Part shown: piece by piece, positions 22,510-36,006 of the stretch
Numbering within the stretch: the stretch's first letter is position 1
Layout of the letters: each line of letters starts with the position of its first letter
DNA from: Priapulus caudatus
Taxonomy: Eukaryota; Priapulida; Priapulimorpha; Priapulimorphida; Priapulidae
DNA: 64,000 bases
Assembly (NCBI RefSeq): GCF_000485595.1
Contig: NW_014577292.1
Span: forward strand, 47,754-111,753
Direction of reading: 5' to 3'
Made by a program: the position numbers and the translations under genes
The notes under the pieces: model-generated
What the model was told of the DNA's origin: nothing
Database searches by the model: none
What the model saw: the letters and a program-made list of their open reading frames with translations, nothing else

Positions 22510-25500
22510 CCTATATACTCACTCAAAAGATAATTTTTAGTTTTTTTCTTGTTACTGTCTATAGTGTTAGTCAGTTTGTGTATGTGAGATATTTGTGAAT
22601 GCAATTTAAAATTTGCAGGTATCCGAATGTTAATGGGAATAAAGATAATATATTCTGATCATGTTAAAACATACAATTCTAATCAGATAGGCCTACACCT
22701 ATATAGCAGAAAGAAGTTTAAGATCGAATCATTTACGATGGGCAAGTAATTTTGGTCAAGATGGATGCCAAAAAACGGAGCAATCCAACCGGAAATTCGA
22801 AGCAATCAGCGCAGAAGCTTTCTACGTTAAATTAATTTATGAAATGATTCCATCAAATATATTAGTGCTGACATTAAGGCAATGTGTATTAAACATGTCA
22901 ATGTAGTTTAAACACAATGCAGAGTTCATGGCATCATTAAACCACAATGTGGTATTCATACATTCATGGAATTTCCACCCAATCACCCACTAAACATTCA
23001 TTGCAGTGATGAATCGATCGACACCATCTCAGGCTGATTCTCAGCTATATTAAAAACTGTAAACACGTGTAACTATAAGCTTGGCTATAAGCATATAATA
23101 AGACATATTTGTGGGTTGGCTCGTAAATACTTTTTCAAAACGCATGCACGTCACACAGAAATGATTCTCATTTCTAATATATATACGTGCATGTGCAAAA
23201 CATGCACAAATTTCTTGTTCTTTCATTCGTCGTCTCGAAACAAACACGGTCATATATCTACAGTTCCCTCAAAACCTCACTTTAATTAATAACAATTAAA
23301 TATGTATCGCGGGAAAAAACAAAATGCATCATTCATCGGGCTTTCAATGCGAATTATTTGTATTGCGTTGCTTCAGAAACTCGTTAGGCTACTATTAAAT
23401 TTAAGCTAAAAAGCTGCATAGTAGTTTTTTAATGCAGTGTAAGCCGTTGGAAGATCCTGCTGCAGAAATCACATTAATGAATTAAAACAATTTAGCAAAA
23501 TATTATTCTAGTTTTCAGACGTTTGCCTTCTTAATTTGCAGTGAGGAAACCCTATATGCGTCGAATTTGCAAACTTAATTATATAATTAATTTACCGATT
23601 CAGGAAGCTGACATATTGTCACCACGCAAATTTCACTCATAGCCACGCGAAATAGTTTGCGTGAGAAGCTCACAAGCACAAACCGTGTATGTGTGGCGAG
23701 CAATATAGGACATCGCTAAAGATAACAATTACGTGAAAAATGACCCGTGGGCCATTTTGAGCAGTAAATGAGTAGTTAGCCACGTGCATCAATGGTAGAG
23801 GCGTCTGCAAGAACACTGCGCTAAAATAATCTCAAAGCAAGCACAGCTGTTACTTGTCAGGATCGAGGTGGAAATTACTTTTGCTTTTTTTAGCGTCCAA
23901 ATATGTGAAGCATTCCAACTTCCCAAGTAGATCGCCTCCAAGTGTTCCGAATTTAAATTGTAGTTTAAAAACAACAATGAAAACCCTTATTTAGCTCAAC
24001 CTTCTTTCCTAAAACTGCTAAAAGTTGAGCATTTCCAGATAAGGAAATATAAAAGAGTATAATTATAACATTCCTAGCATATTTATGCGGCATTACAAAG
24101 GAGAAACCCCCTTCCCCATTTTGCCAATATTAGTCACAACGTTTAGCATATATGATGTCAGAATTAATTACTTAGTTTAAAGTACATAATATGTTGCTGA
24201 TCATATATCTTTGAGTTAAAAACCGCTCAACGCCTCGCCTTGCAGTCTCATTGAATTGCACTCCTTGGCTGGCTTCAAGCGTTCTATGGCTGCGTTATCA
24301 ATGCTAATGCCAAACAAGCTAGGATAATGTTGAACCCTCAATGTTTCGTTGGGAAACAAAATGGAAACAGGGAAGACGATATGGAGTCAGTTTACTGCTT
24401 CGAAAATAAATGGTATCGCCTTTTCCTAACTACCAGCATAACTTCATTTTTTCATAGTTTGGGTATTCGGTGTTGGAGGTAAATAACAAAGATATTCGGC
24501 CTCTGTACCATAGGCCTACTGTTAGCCTCAACCGTGACCCCGTCGGCAACAACCTAACCGTGTGAAGGCAGCTACAGGAACTTTTGGAGTCAGTACAGTC
24601 TTAATAGAACGACACTGCATGAACACATCTAATCAAACAAACCTTGGCAACAGAGATTCTTCAGAGTTTATTTTATTTAGACGTTTATTAACCTTTTCAT
24701 CCCACCCGGGAACATTTAGCAAAATGGACAATAGTATAGTTTTAATCATAGTACGTGTGAACGCCCTGTTACTTGGCCCAGAAGTAAGAAGCAGTGAAGT
24801 ATAAGCATGCATAGTCCGATGAAACGGGAATTATTAGAACTTGATAACCGTTCACGAAACGGTCGCATATATATATAATTATATACCCGACACGTGAAGC
24901 CTATAGCTCTCGAAATCTATCAGCAGGCAGTATTATAACTCCTCAGCACTTCAACCCTCAGCTCCTTTAACATTGCCGTCAATATAGGCATCCATTCCAG
25001 GTCGCGTGGTTACATCACTCCTGGTGCAAGGGGGTGTCACGGTGTCCTTGATTCTCAACGTCATAGAGCGTCAATCTACTTATTAGCGGAATACATGCGC
25101 AGGTATCTCTTTACACACACTTCGCACACGATGTTTCCCTCGACAGAAAATCAAGGCAGCACCACAATAAACTGCTGTACACCAGACCCATTTCTCTTAC
25201 ACGTATATAATTGTCCCATCTTTCAATGTTTTTCTGCTCGTTACGCCATTCTTTAGCAACGAGGGCAGCAGCGCTGTTTCGTACTAAGTGATCGGCGGGA
25301 GAACAGCAGAAGACAGAAGGGACGTTAAATTACCGAGAAATCGCTTAACGAACAATTAGCTATCGTCGGCGTGCGTAGGCGGGCCTTGTTTTAGACGATG
25401 CAGGCGGCCGGTTGCCGTGTTGTGCGCTAAAAAGCACCATGTCATATCGCTACCATTTCTCTCACTCGCCGGCAGCAAAAAGCAGATCTGGGGTAATCAG

Positions 25501-28500
25501 AGGCGCATCAGTTGCTGGCTCATGCCGCATTGCTCCCGCCAACATCTGCCAGAGCAAATTCCTACCCTAAAAACTCTCCGCCTGCTATTTTTGAACCAAG
25601 AAAATATGTAAAACTGTTGACATAGGAATTTCATTCTGATAGGAAGCAGCCAGCGCGTTGGCAGAGGATCAAGAGAGCAGATCTCCAAATAGGCAACACC
25701 TGCCGAGTGCAGCTATTTGCCGTTAGGCTGATTTAACCCGCTCATCTGCATCACCATCTGTATGATATCACCTGAGGTGTAACACGGACTGGGTTACAGT
25801 TTGCAATACCAGAAGCCAGGTAATCCCTCACGCTGCACGATACGCTCAACTACATGATTTCTTCAGTACTTAAACTGTTCGGTGAATTATACAATAAATA
25901 GAAACACATGTTGCCGCGTATCTGTTGAGCCGAGGTGCTCGACGGAGGAAGGACTTCGAATGACACCTTAACAGGGACCATATGGATTGTTTTAAAGATT
26001 AAATAAATATATTGGTCTAATATAGTTATCTATTTCGAGAAGATGAGTCAATTTACTGTGATTTTAGCTGCATATTATTGAAATGCGTTATTACGGTGAA
26101 TAAGATAGGCCATAAAACATTTACAAAAACAAATCCCATAATACCAGTCATTTAAGCGGAAACGTTCGTAAATGGTTTAAACCTAGCACCAAAACTATTT
26201 TCTGTGATAACAATCACACTCGACAGAAACTACGGAAAGCATGAAAAATTAATGTCACTTGCAGTGAAACTTTCGACAAACATTTAAATATTTCAACATT
26301 AAAATTGAATAGTTAATTGCCTAAATTTTTAAGTGTTAATTCGATATGTTTTATTAATGATTAAATGAAAAAGCATTATTAATTAAATTTTGTAGCAATT
26401 ATCAGAGAGGCAGTGTTTAAACATGAGAGCACCATCAAACATATGCTATGCTGTTTTTTATCATTTTATGAACCAATCAAAAGTAGGCATAAATGATTAC
26501 ATTTCAAGTAGAATCATTATTTACGTCAGTAACATTGTAACATTTCATTCAATATACGTGCACTTGGATGCGAATGTATAGTATTATGTATAGTATGCGA
26601 ATGGATGAATGTTTTAGCCTAACACTAAATGTAGCCCTCGCTGGAAAATGCTAACAGCTTACTATAAAATGTACTGGTAAATATAACCCAAACCACATTT
26701 ACATGTAAACTGTCTTTTATAACGAAGATATGGCGGTATAAGCAACAGTAGACTCAGCATTACGACATGATAATGACATGGAATTTGTATAGACACAAAA
26801 TGTAAAAACGACCCGCAGAATGAGAATAGTTTTTTTCTTATATATGCTATTTATATATGTGTTGTTATAAACAGACTGTATATGGGTAAACAAAGAAAGC
26901 GGTAAATATAAATACACACATGGATTTATTCTGCCTAGCTGCATCTGTCCACTAACGTTAATAAAAAACCGGTTTTATGAAAAAATAGAATTGCCTGAAA
27001 GAAACTATAATTGATCTTCATCTATGTAAAACGATATAGCGTTGTATTTACAACAGTTTGATATAGGCCTACCCATATCAGCTATATTGAAGTCATTGGG
27101 ATGTATTTACAAGTAGGCACGTCGAAACGCGACCTGTTGTCGCGATCGTGTGACTTGATGACTTCCTTCCGAAAAAAACTAAAACGACCTGTTGTAACGT
27201 GTTTGATTAATTAACATCGTGTGTGCATGTGCACGTGTGCGCGGGTGTCTGCCCGTGTGCGAGCGTGTGCGCGTCATAAATCTCTTTGGGTGATGTCAAA
27301 CGTAGCAACGTGATATGGCTGCAATACGGAGCAGTTATATACAGAGGATATGCGATACCTTAGTACGGCTTGAGACGTTATAGTTAAGCCGTACTGCACT
27401 AAAATATGTGAAGTCAATCCGTGCATGTGAATCGCGAGAGGCTCTGGTAATGCAGGTATCTCAAATCTGCTGTAACAACTATAATCAACGGCGAAAGACA
27501 TGCCTCCTGCGCTTTAATTTTGCAAATCTTTTTGGTTTGACATTACCTCTCCGGAAACGTTTAATATTCACATTTTCCGCTCTTGCATATCATTGCTTAT
27601 GCATGCAAGTGATCCTATAAAGCATCTATAAGCTATAAGGCAAGACAGATTTATCTGTGTTACATAGTGCTGCAATGCGCCAAGAAAAAACTCGTTGCAT
27701 CTCATCTATTTGGGAGCACTGCAGCAGATTTGCCAGCGACACGCTGCTCCCAATTAAAATGCGTGCGCAATGTGGTAGCGTTTTTATGAAGCGCCGCGAT
27801 ACGCATTAAATAGCGTATCAACAAGGTGGAAGGGAAGATAGTCATCTACGTGGACGTGAACGTTGTTGTTAAACATTTCCGCATATAATAACTGAAAGAC
27901 AACTCAACCGGACAGTTTAGTTGTCTGACGCGCTAGTGCGTAACACAGGCAGTAGACATACTCGATCGATTTGTGGGACAATCATGCTACACAATGTGGC
28001 TAAAACGATGAGCATGTACGCATGTATTTTAGTAAGTTTCCCCAATAATAGGAAACTAGATATTATTGGTTAATTATATCGCGGATATTTTTTAGAGCTT
28101 TCACTGTTGCATTAAAAATAGATCAATATAAGTAATCTTACGTACGCGATGACTCTCTCCAAACCCATTTCACCATTCCTTATGTGTAAATAAGAGGAGC
28201 GGTTATAGTATCTAAACCTCTACACAACAGTTTCCGCAAGAAATAATCTTAGAATATTAAGAAAACCATCAACCCTTGCATCTCTGTTGGGGTTTCTATT
28301 TCCACACTCACCACACGCGGTTATTGTGCAGTTATTTTAATACTTTGTCTCAGCAGCTCCACTGCCCTGACATAGATCTCGTCAATGACTTGCAACTAGC
28401 AACTCTTGAATTTTGAATTCGAGTGCGTGGGCATGCTACGCACTGATTACGATAATTTATTTCATCGTGGACCCTCTTAGATGACAGGGGGACTACGTAA

Positions 28501-29556
28501 GCCGCGGGACACAGTGTAGGCTCGTTATAGCTGCAGAGCTCAGACGGGCGGCTAAAATTACAAGTGCCAATTTTCTCACAAGAAAAAGCTGCCTGCAACA
28601 CTTCGATACGCTATCTATACGACATCGTTTCTATAACATCGGGCATGCGCGTGGCCGATACTGTCGGCAAGGGCAGAGGGCATGGCCTCGTCCGTCTGCC
28701 TCTTCACACGCCTTTGTGCGTAGCGGCGGCGCTATATTTCGTACAGTTTGTTTTTACGCAGCTGCTGCGGTGCCACTCATTTACCACAACCAATCAAATA
28801 CAAAAATTTTTACGCGCGCGCGCGCACGGTGCTATCGGTCGTAGCGTAGGCGGTCTGTGATGGCTGCGGCGAAGAACGCATGTGAATTTACCATATGTTA
28901 CAGGTGTACCAGGTGGAGCGTACACAATGTGATAGGAAAAAGGGGGATTTTTTCTCGTTTAAAAATGATTACAAATTGATAAATCGACGAACACAATGTG
29001 ACCACGCGCGCGCGCATTAATACACGCAGCCACAGACATTTACGCACAAGTACTGCACATGGATTTTTTGAAGAGAGGCCGCTACCGAATGACAGGTCGA
29101 ATGCAAACCCTGATGCAATGAATCACAGCTGACAATCGCAACCACGCGTACACGAGCCCGTGCACTCCTGTAGATTAAACCGAGGTTTTTTTGAACGCGA
29201 TGCCCTCACCGGATGCAAACATTTAGACGTGGGAACGCGTGCCAGAGCCTGATTGCGCCAAGTACTTGCTTTACACCACCGTCATACCCAAACGAGCCGC
29301 CGTGTGCACAGCAAGATAAGATAGGTTGTTTTTGTGGAGATGTGGTACTGGGTAGCACCCGCGCATCGGATTAGCACATACTACTACTAATCAACACAAC
29401 TCTATGCACGCGGCGGCCACGGCGCGTTTCTCACGCACCCACAAACAAGTTCACCCCCGCGCAGAACAACCGCTTCCGCCCCACGTTGTTCAAACAATTG
29501 AGGAACGCGCATGCGCATGTGTGTGATTGATTACTTGGCGTGCGCATCGATGGTAT
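22510..29556. other. Long non-coding stretch, no gene recognised
   Basis: About 7 kb with no recognisable gene. Most is AT-rich; 28,350-29,500 is GC-richer, with short CG runs at about 28,815-28,826 and 29,005-29,013. Open frames such as 24,562-24,804, 28,350-28,601 and 28,564-28,860 have no domain I can name. Small inverted repeats near 27,362-27,395 and 28,042-28,074 lack TSDs. Confidence 0.35.
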
Positions 29557-29597
29557 CAGGAGTAGATAATAGAAGATTCTTCTATTATCTACTCCTG
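29557..29597. mobile_element. 41-bp CAGGAG micro-hairpin, 7-bp TSD
   Basis: A perfect palindrome: CAGGAGTAGATAATAGAAGA pairs with its complement almost without a loop. The flank ATGGTAT occurs on both sides (29,550-29,556 and 29,598-29,604). A tiny further palindrome, CAAGAGCTTG, and an ATGGGT follow at 29,605-29,620. It is the best-conserved relative of the 4589 copy. Confidence 0.85.
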
Positions 29598-29798
29598 ATG
29601 GTATCAAGAGCTTGATGGGTTACACGCGGAAGAACGCGAGCAACTATAACATCAGCCCCGCGGTGTTACTTTGGAGGCTTATTCGTTGCAAGCAGCTTCA
29701 CACTATTGCTAGTGGTTGGTGCGGTAAAGAATTATACTGAACACATATTGATAAGTTTTACTCATAAAGCCGGAAGAATGATGTAAATGATTGCAAAG

Positions 29799-29840
29799 TA
29801 TATATATATATATATATATAATATATATATACATATATAA

Positions 29841-29899
<59 letters not shown>

Positions 29900-29940
29900 C
29901 GTGCGTGCGTGCGTGCGTGGCGTGCGTGTGTATATATGTA
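29799..29940. repeat. (AT)n-(GT)n-(GTGC)n compound microsatellite
   Basis: An AT run to about 29,837, a GT run to about 29,898, then GTGC units and a short TATATA. Open frames across it are repeat products. Confidence 0.95.
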
Positions 29941-30039
29941 AAATGGTAGAGCGAAACACTGAAATTGCTGTGTCAGTATAGCGGGCGTAAACATAGTTAA
30001 TAAAATGACACACATAGTTCCGTTAAATCTCTTCTTGCG

Positions 30040-30165
30040 CACACAGGCACACACACACACATGCAACAGGAACACGAACACGAACACACGGCACGCACGC
30101 ACCACACAACACGTTCACGGGCAAGGCACGCACACGTACACGCACACACGCGCAGCAGCCGCACA

Positions 30166-30199
<34 letters not shown>

Positions 30200-30205
30200 A
30201 CACCT
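30040..30205. repeat. AC-rich alternating tract
   Basis: AC dinucleotides mixed with GAACAC and GCAC units, densest at 30,168-30,197. Open frames on both strands here read only the repeat. Confidence 0.9.
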
Positions 30206-30235
30206 ACCATACCCCACACACTGATACGGGTCTGG

Positions 30236-30285
30236 CTGCTGGTAGCATTATAAATATTTAATACACTCATTATGATCTGACTAAT
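30236..30285. repeat. Interspersed ~48-bp repeat, copy 2
   Basis: GCTGGTAGCATTATAAATAT through GATCTGACTAATG matches 10,422-10,470. It lies immediately downstream of an AC microsatellite, as copy 1 lies downstream of a CT microsatellite. Confidence 0.65.
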
Positions 30286-32385
30286 GCACGCGTGTACGCT
30301 ATAATCGACACGTGTATGCTGCTATGTGAATTGGGTAGAGGGAGCCTTATCTGGGCTCTGTAAGACCGAGAGTGAGCGAGCTTCGTGTAATAGCAGTTGC
30401 TGACAGCCAATATCTGACACGAGGTGATGTAAATCAGCAGCTGCTCAGCTTGAAAATACCCTCGGCATTTCAAAAACCCAGCAAGCTGCGAACAGTGTTG
30501 CCAATTGTCAAAAAAAACGCAAGCAGAAACTTGAGAAACCGCCGAGAGATGCACATTTCAATATCGGCAAGAATGGATTTTTGTTTGGATACACTAAATG
30601 ACACTTGCTAGTCTAATGTGCAATCCTTTTAGCCTGACGATTTTTCATACTTTTTGTGACTATCTTAACCCCCCCCCCCTCCAACACACACATTCGCACT
30701 CGCCTCCCCGCTCCCATGTAGGTTGGACACGGCCAACAGGTTTTCGACATATGGCTCCGATTGCAGCAACCACGAAGACTAAAATTCTGCCGGAACCTGC
30801 CAAGTACATTCCACAAATGCGCACATGTTCCAAAGGTGTGCAATCTGTACTATTATAATCCTTAATTATAAACATATCAAGCGAGGCAGCCAATCGCAGC
30901 CAGTCCCTATCCGCTCACTGCAGCTTCCTTCTTTCTTCGCGTGTATCAGCTTGTGTGTACGACTACTGCTACTGCTACTACTACTGCCAGCTCGAACACA
31001 ACCTCAATGGCCAAGTTGGAAAATCTCCGACGTTTGAAATCAAGATTACAACTTTTAGAATTCTCATATATGCAATTTTCCTTGCTATGGATTCGTGACA
31101 CACGATGGTGATTCGGGCGCGAATATTCACAACATGGATTGGTATTTTAACATATTAAGTACTAAAATATTAATAAAATATTACTACAGGCAAGCCACCT
31201 AATACAGATTGCTACAGGCGATGCCGGTCGGTACCCTCTTTCTTTGTGAAGGAAGCTACGGTAGGCACATCATGCGGTCAGAGTTCAGTAGTAGTCCTAG
31301 TCTTAGACGCCGCTAAAGAAACCGGGACAACCTACGCTGTAAATGAAGCTGCATATGATTGAGAAGGATTTTTAAACGATTTACCCGGATTTACTATATA
31401 TTTAACACAAGTGCCCTACTAAATCAATAAATCTCTTATCAGTTAACGAGCATTTCAAGCGTAATATGGATATAGGATTACTTTCATTCTACAATTGGCG
31501 AATCTCGGATGCTTTGCGTCCTAACACTATCAATGCGTCTATTATTCTACGTTGTGAGAATAAATGTAGGAGAACGAGAGAAACAAAATTGATTGATACA
31601 CAGACGTGTATCATAATCTGACCCCCAAAACCTCCACCGTGTTATTACTTTACAGCCGATTAAACTTCAGATAAACTCGGCTGTAAGAGTCAGTTAAACA
31701 AGACTGACATTAATTGCCGCAGCAAGACATATCAGTTGTTTTTCATAATTTATAAGAGAGTGAAGTAAGCCACATGTGGCACATTGTAAATTACTGCCTC
31801 CGTCACCATTTCGCTGAGCCGCCAGACAGCCATGTTTATTTCTTGGTGGCCGGCTAAGCCAAATAAAGTAATACATGCATGATTTAATTTCAAATGCTGC
31901 TATATATATACCGGCGGCGCGCGCAGCGAAGCCATGCAGGAATGCGCAGAATTTGCAACATGTTAATTTGCGAATGGTTGGAAAAGGGCTGCAGCCAGTT
32001 GTGTGGTGCAAGTGATGGCAAACACATGGCCGCCGGCGATCAGTACTAGCGGCAGCTGCACCTTTTCTGGGCACGTTAATGCAGCGCACAACTCCCGGCG
32101 ATGCCATCTCACATTCGCCGTGCCGGCTTCTCACACGTGCAGCACATTAAAACCATTCAACACTAACAAGACCGCAAAAAAGACACGATGAGATGCAGTG
32201 GATTGAAGAACAGCGTGCCAAAAATAAGCCCCACGAGTGTAGATACACACAAGCGCATCGCGGTCCTTCGAAATTTGCCAGTGATATCGAATATAGACAG
32301 TAGCCTTACGCAAAAACCAAGGGCGGCTAAAGAACAAGAAAAACATTTTCTGAGCATTACTCTACCACATGAGCGTAATGAATCG

Positions 32386-32427
<42 letters not shown>

Positions 32428-33332
32428 TATACATATAAAGTGAAGAAACTTCCACATCCGCTTGATAGGTGTCATCTTATCTGAAATCGCGGTTGACTCC
32501 TGCCGCCTCCGCGGGGTACGGTCTGTAGATCACTTTATGTAGCTTTTTATGTATCGTTACATAATTACGATTATGTAAATACTAAATCGTGTTTTAGTAT
32601 GGACTACCGTGGTCCTCGTTTGATTTTGATCAAATGTCCTGGTAACGTATTCACAAGAAACCTTTCTGATTACAATATATACATCAAGCCCACATTTGTA
32701 ATAATTACGCTATAGGGATCATAGAATACAAAGTAAAGACGAACAACATATAGTAATTCAAATGTATCACATATAGATACTGTGTATCACGGGTACAGAT
32801 GATCATCTCGATCGAATCCAGGACAAGATCTAAACATACAAAATGTGCAAAGACTAATAAACTAATAATATTCAGGAAATGAAGTACTAGTTTAGCCAGA
32901 GCAGAACATAATGGCAGCTTTGTACATTAGTCAACGACCGGATTGAAAGGTAACAGAGGAAGAAGAAGACTCTGGAGCTTAAACTCTCCATTTTGTCTAG
33001 TTCCTATTGCATATTAGCATATACTACTCATAATAGCTATATGTATCACAGGGGCATTGGCTAGTCAGGTAATAAAAACACATCAACAATGGATATATGA
33101 GAGAGCAGCACGTATCAACGACCTTGCTTGTATGTGCCGCCTACTTATGCAGCCCAGACACAACAGACATGACTAGGTATCAAAAAGAGAGCAGCTAGCT
33201 AAAAAAACAAAAACATAGCTGCTATGCAAAATTGTCACAACTGCTATCAAAGGCTAATAATACCGTATAATGTACTAGCTATGATGTATTATTGGCTCTT
33301 GCTGATAGTATATCAAAGATACTATCCCTAGT
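30286..33332. other. Non-coding stretch, no gene recognised
   Basis: Contains a C-run at about 30,670-30,679, TAC/TGC triplet repeats near 30,960-30,990, a small TTACAGCCGA inverted repeat at about 31,650-31,686 and an (AT)n run at 32,389-32,425. The 146-codon frame at 31,694-32,134 (minus) has no recognisable domain. Confidence 0.35.
32389..32425. repeat. (AT)n microsatellite
   Basis: Uninterrupted AT dinucleotides. Confidence 0.95.
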
Positions 33333-33642
33333 GCTCATATAGGGTCTATGTCCCCCAGGGTACTGCCGGAACGTACCCTGGGTACGGTCCGGTATACCGG
33401 AACGTACCCTGGTCACTATTTGATATGGTTAGGGTTAGGATTAGGGTTGGGGTTAGGGTTAGGGTTAGTGTTAGGGTTAGGGTTTGGGTTAGGGAGTAGG
33501 CGTAGGTGACTCCCTAGACTCGTTAGTGGAGTAGGCGAGGTACGGTCCGGCATATTAGATAGTACCAGGGTACGTTCCGGTATACCGGACCGTACCCAGG
33601 GTACGTTCCGGCAGTACCCCGGGGGACATAGACCCTCTCAGC
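33333..33642. mobile_element. TIR element with internal TTAGGG array, copy B (9-bp TSD)
   Basis: The arms (33,333-33,413 and 33,564-33,642) are about 80-bp inverted repeats. Both carry GGGTCTATGTCCCCC near the end, then repeated GGAACGTACCCTGG blocks. Flanks ATCCCTAGT (33,324-33,332) and ATCACTAGT (33,643-33,651) match at 8 of 9. The core has about ten TTAGGG-like units (about 33,426-33,495), then AGTAGGCGTAGGTGACTCCC. It is fully non-coding and more complete at its left end than copy A. Confidence 0.85.
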
Positions 33643-34308
33643 ATCACTAGTATGTAAAACAGCTATGACTCGCAGACACAGCAAACACATACACTACTCC
33701 ATATAACATATTCAGGAGTAATGTATCGAACGCGAACTGCAGTGCAAGGGAGGCACGAGGCACAAGTATCAAGAAGGTTGCAGATATGTACCACAGCTGC
33801 TGTGTATCACAGGCGCAACATATATGTATCAAAGACATCAATTATCGATATATCGAAGATATAGACGCTATGAATAGACGATATAATATAATATAATGGG
33901 CACATTCAGCTATTTGTGATTTAAACATTATAGCCGTGTGTCATAAATAACGCAACTGCAAAGCAAAGACATTTAGTCACAAAGTTACATAGTCAACAAC
34001 AGTTAGTATAATAGTTATATACCATGCCCGCGCTAACTATACATATATCATTGACACGCGAGCTATACTGCAGCCCTGTATTACAGATAGAACAGGAATG
34101 CATCCCAAACGAAGCAGCAGTGCAGCGCACGAGGAGCCGTAAGCCAAGGAAACTAGCTGCAAGCAACAACAGCAGCTGTTTTGCTTCTCAGCTCAGCTAT
34201 GCATGGTTTACATCCTAGTAAATGCCAGCAAATACCTCTGCTCTGTTCACACACACCCACTGAACATCTTACAGCAAATACCATTTGTATTATGCGTAAA
34301 AGCAAGCC

Positions 34309-34346
<38 letters not shown>

Positions 34347-35671
34347 CTGCGTGCGTTCGCGTGTGGGTATTGGCGTGTGTGCATAGACGTATGCTCATGT
34401 GTGGTGCAAGTGATTGTACGCGCGTATGTGCATCCACGTATGCATGTGTATGTCTGTGCGTGCATGCGCGCGTGCATGTGTCCTGTATGCAATCACGTAA
34501 TTGATGTAGCGTATCCGATTTGATATTTCTTTTGTCATATCATTTCGGTGGACATAATGACCGCAACGCTGAACAAAGTGCTTTTTATTAGCTATCGCAG
34601 TTTTTACAGCGCACAATCTACATTATGCTCTCTAGCGTCAAGCAATTGTACGTGACCACCGCTTATAAATTATGAATGTACGTGTTAATACGGGAGGCCG
34701 ACTACGACACACTGATACGACGGCGAGCATCCCAATGGATTTAGCTATTTTATTTCACGACTTCTACTAACAAGTTAATGCTGACATCACTTCGCACGGA
34801 TTCCCAATTATTCACATTTTTTATGTATTCAGCTCAAGGGAATCGTAGTTTGAGAACATGATATACTGCTGAGACTGATAAATATGGCAGATGACAAATC
34901 AGCTTACCTAGATGCCACACAGAATACAAGATGTGTACACATTAGGCGTTCACTGTGGAGATTTACTAAAACCAGGTGTGAGACACATAATTCGGCGATA
35001 GAAACTACTCAAGGTGCGACTATTAATTTCATATATGATAACGATGTTATGAAGATTATATAATTATGTAAAATAGGTGAAATTCTGAATCGTATTAAGC
35101 ATAAATTTAATGTAATTACATGGTTAGTTTTAGGCACATTGGTGTGGTGAAACCAACAGCAGATTTAGGGCAATCAATCTAACTAATAACAATTAATAAC
35201 AAGATTAATAACAATTAATAACAACAACTAATAACAAGGTCCCGCCGAACGAAATCCCTTTAAGGTATGCCAAACAAAATAAATCAGCAAACATTAAACT
35301 GTGCGTATTTTGCATGTTCAAAAATCATTTACAAAACAGATTTACGCACGTGTACTCAGTTTCCCTGGACTGACACCAACACCGTAACGCAAACTGTGGG
35401 AACTGTTTCAGAAAGGTAATTGGTGTTGATTCATAGATTCGATATAAAATCAATATCAATATTGCAGCTAAAGATTACAATATAGTAACATATTCGTAGT
35501 GTAGAGAATTACCTATACGCAACGCGTAGGTTCTGCATTAAATGTTTTTTTTAATTTAAAAAAAATAGTTTTCAATAAATAATCACATTGATTCCAAACA
35601 CTTGACTCCATCTTTCGGCTCACGCACCGTCCTTTCTAGATTTCCACTTTACCATCTGTTTGTAGTCAGAT
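33643..35671. other. Non-coding stretch with AT and TG microsatellites
   Basis: An (AT)n run at 34,313-34,341 passes into a degenerate TG/CG alternating section to about 34,490. A TAACAA-like AT-rich cluster lies at 35,180-35,236. No gene recognised. Confidence 0.4.
34313..34341. repeat. (AT)n microsatellite
   Basis: AT dinucleotides followed by a TG-rich imperfect tract. Confidence 0.9.
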
Positions 35672-35707
35672 CAGGAGTGAACGAAAACACATTTTTGTTC
35701 ACTACTG
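35672..35707. mobile_element. 36-bp CAGGAG micro-hairpin, perfect 7-bp TSD
   Basis: CAGGAGTGAACGAAAA pairs with TTTTGTTCACTACTG with two mismatches. Flanks are GTCAGAT at 35,665-35,671 and 35,708-35,714. The flanking repeat is not AT-rich, so chance identity is unlikely. Confidence 0.8.
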
Positions 35708-36006
35708 GTCAGATGCGTATGCGGCAGCGGCTGCTAGCCTGTATAAACGATGCTTGAGAATGCACAACCACGCGGTGACATGGACAGGGTCCAGCTGCCA
35801 ATGTCAGCTGTCACTCGCACGTGACATGCTAACCAGCTTCTCACGTCATGTTGCACCAATATCCTGACACTTTTGTAATTACTCTTCATCTGCCACGAGC
35901 AGGCCACAAATTCTATGGCGGCTCCTGATAGAAATACCAGCCGACTTAGAGGTTTAAACTAGCAGTGTAAAAACATCGCTTACGGAATTTCCAAAAACCT
36001 ATCATA

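Noticed and set aside
27362-27395. Small hairpin AGTACGGCTT/AAGCCGTACT
   Set aside because: The ends do not fit CARGAG and no flanking direct repeat is visible; it may be a chance inverted repeat.
31650-31686. Small hairpin TTACAGCCGA/TCGGCTGTAA
   Set aside because: A ten-base stem without a TSD or family resemblance.
31694-32134. 146-codon minus-strand open frame
   Set aside because: No recognisable motif; composition appears random in a GC-richer patch.
32800-32825. tRNA B-box-like GATCGAATCC
   Set aside because: No acceptor, D or anticodon arms can be drawn upstream; the upstream sequence is unrelated AT-rich DNA.
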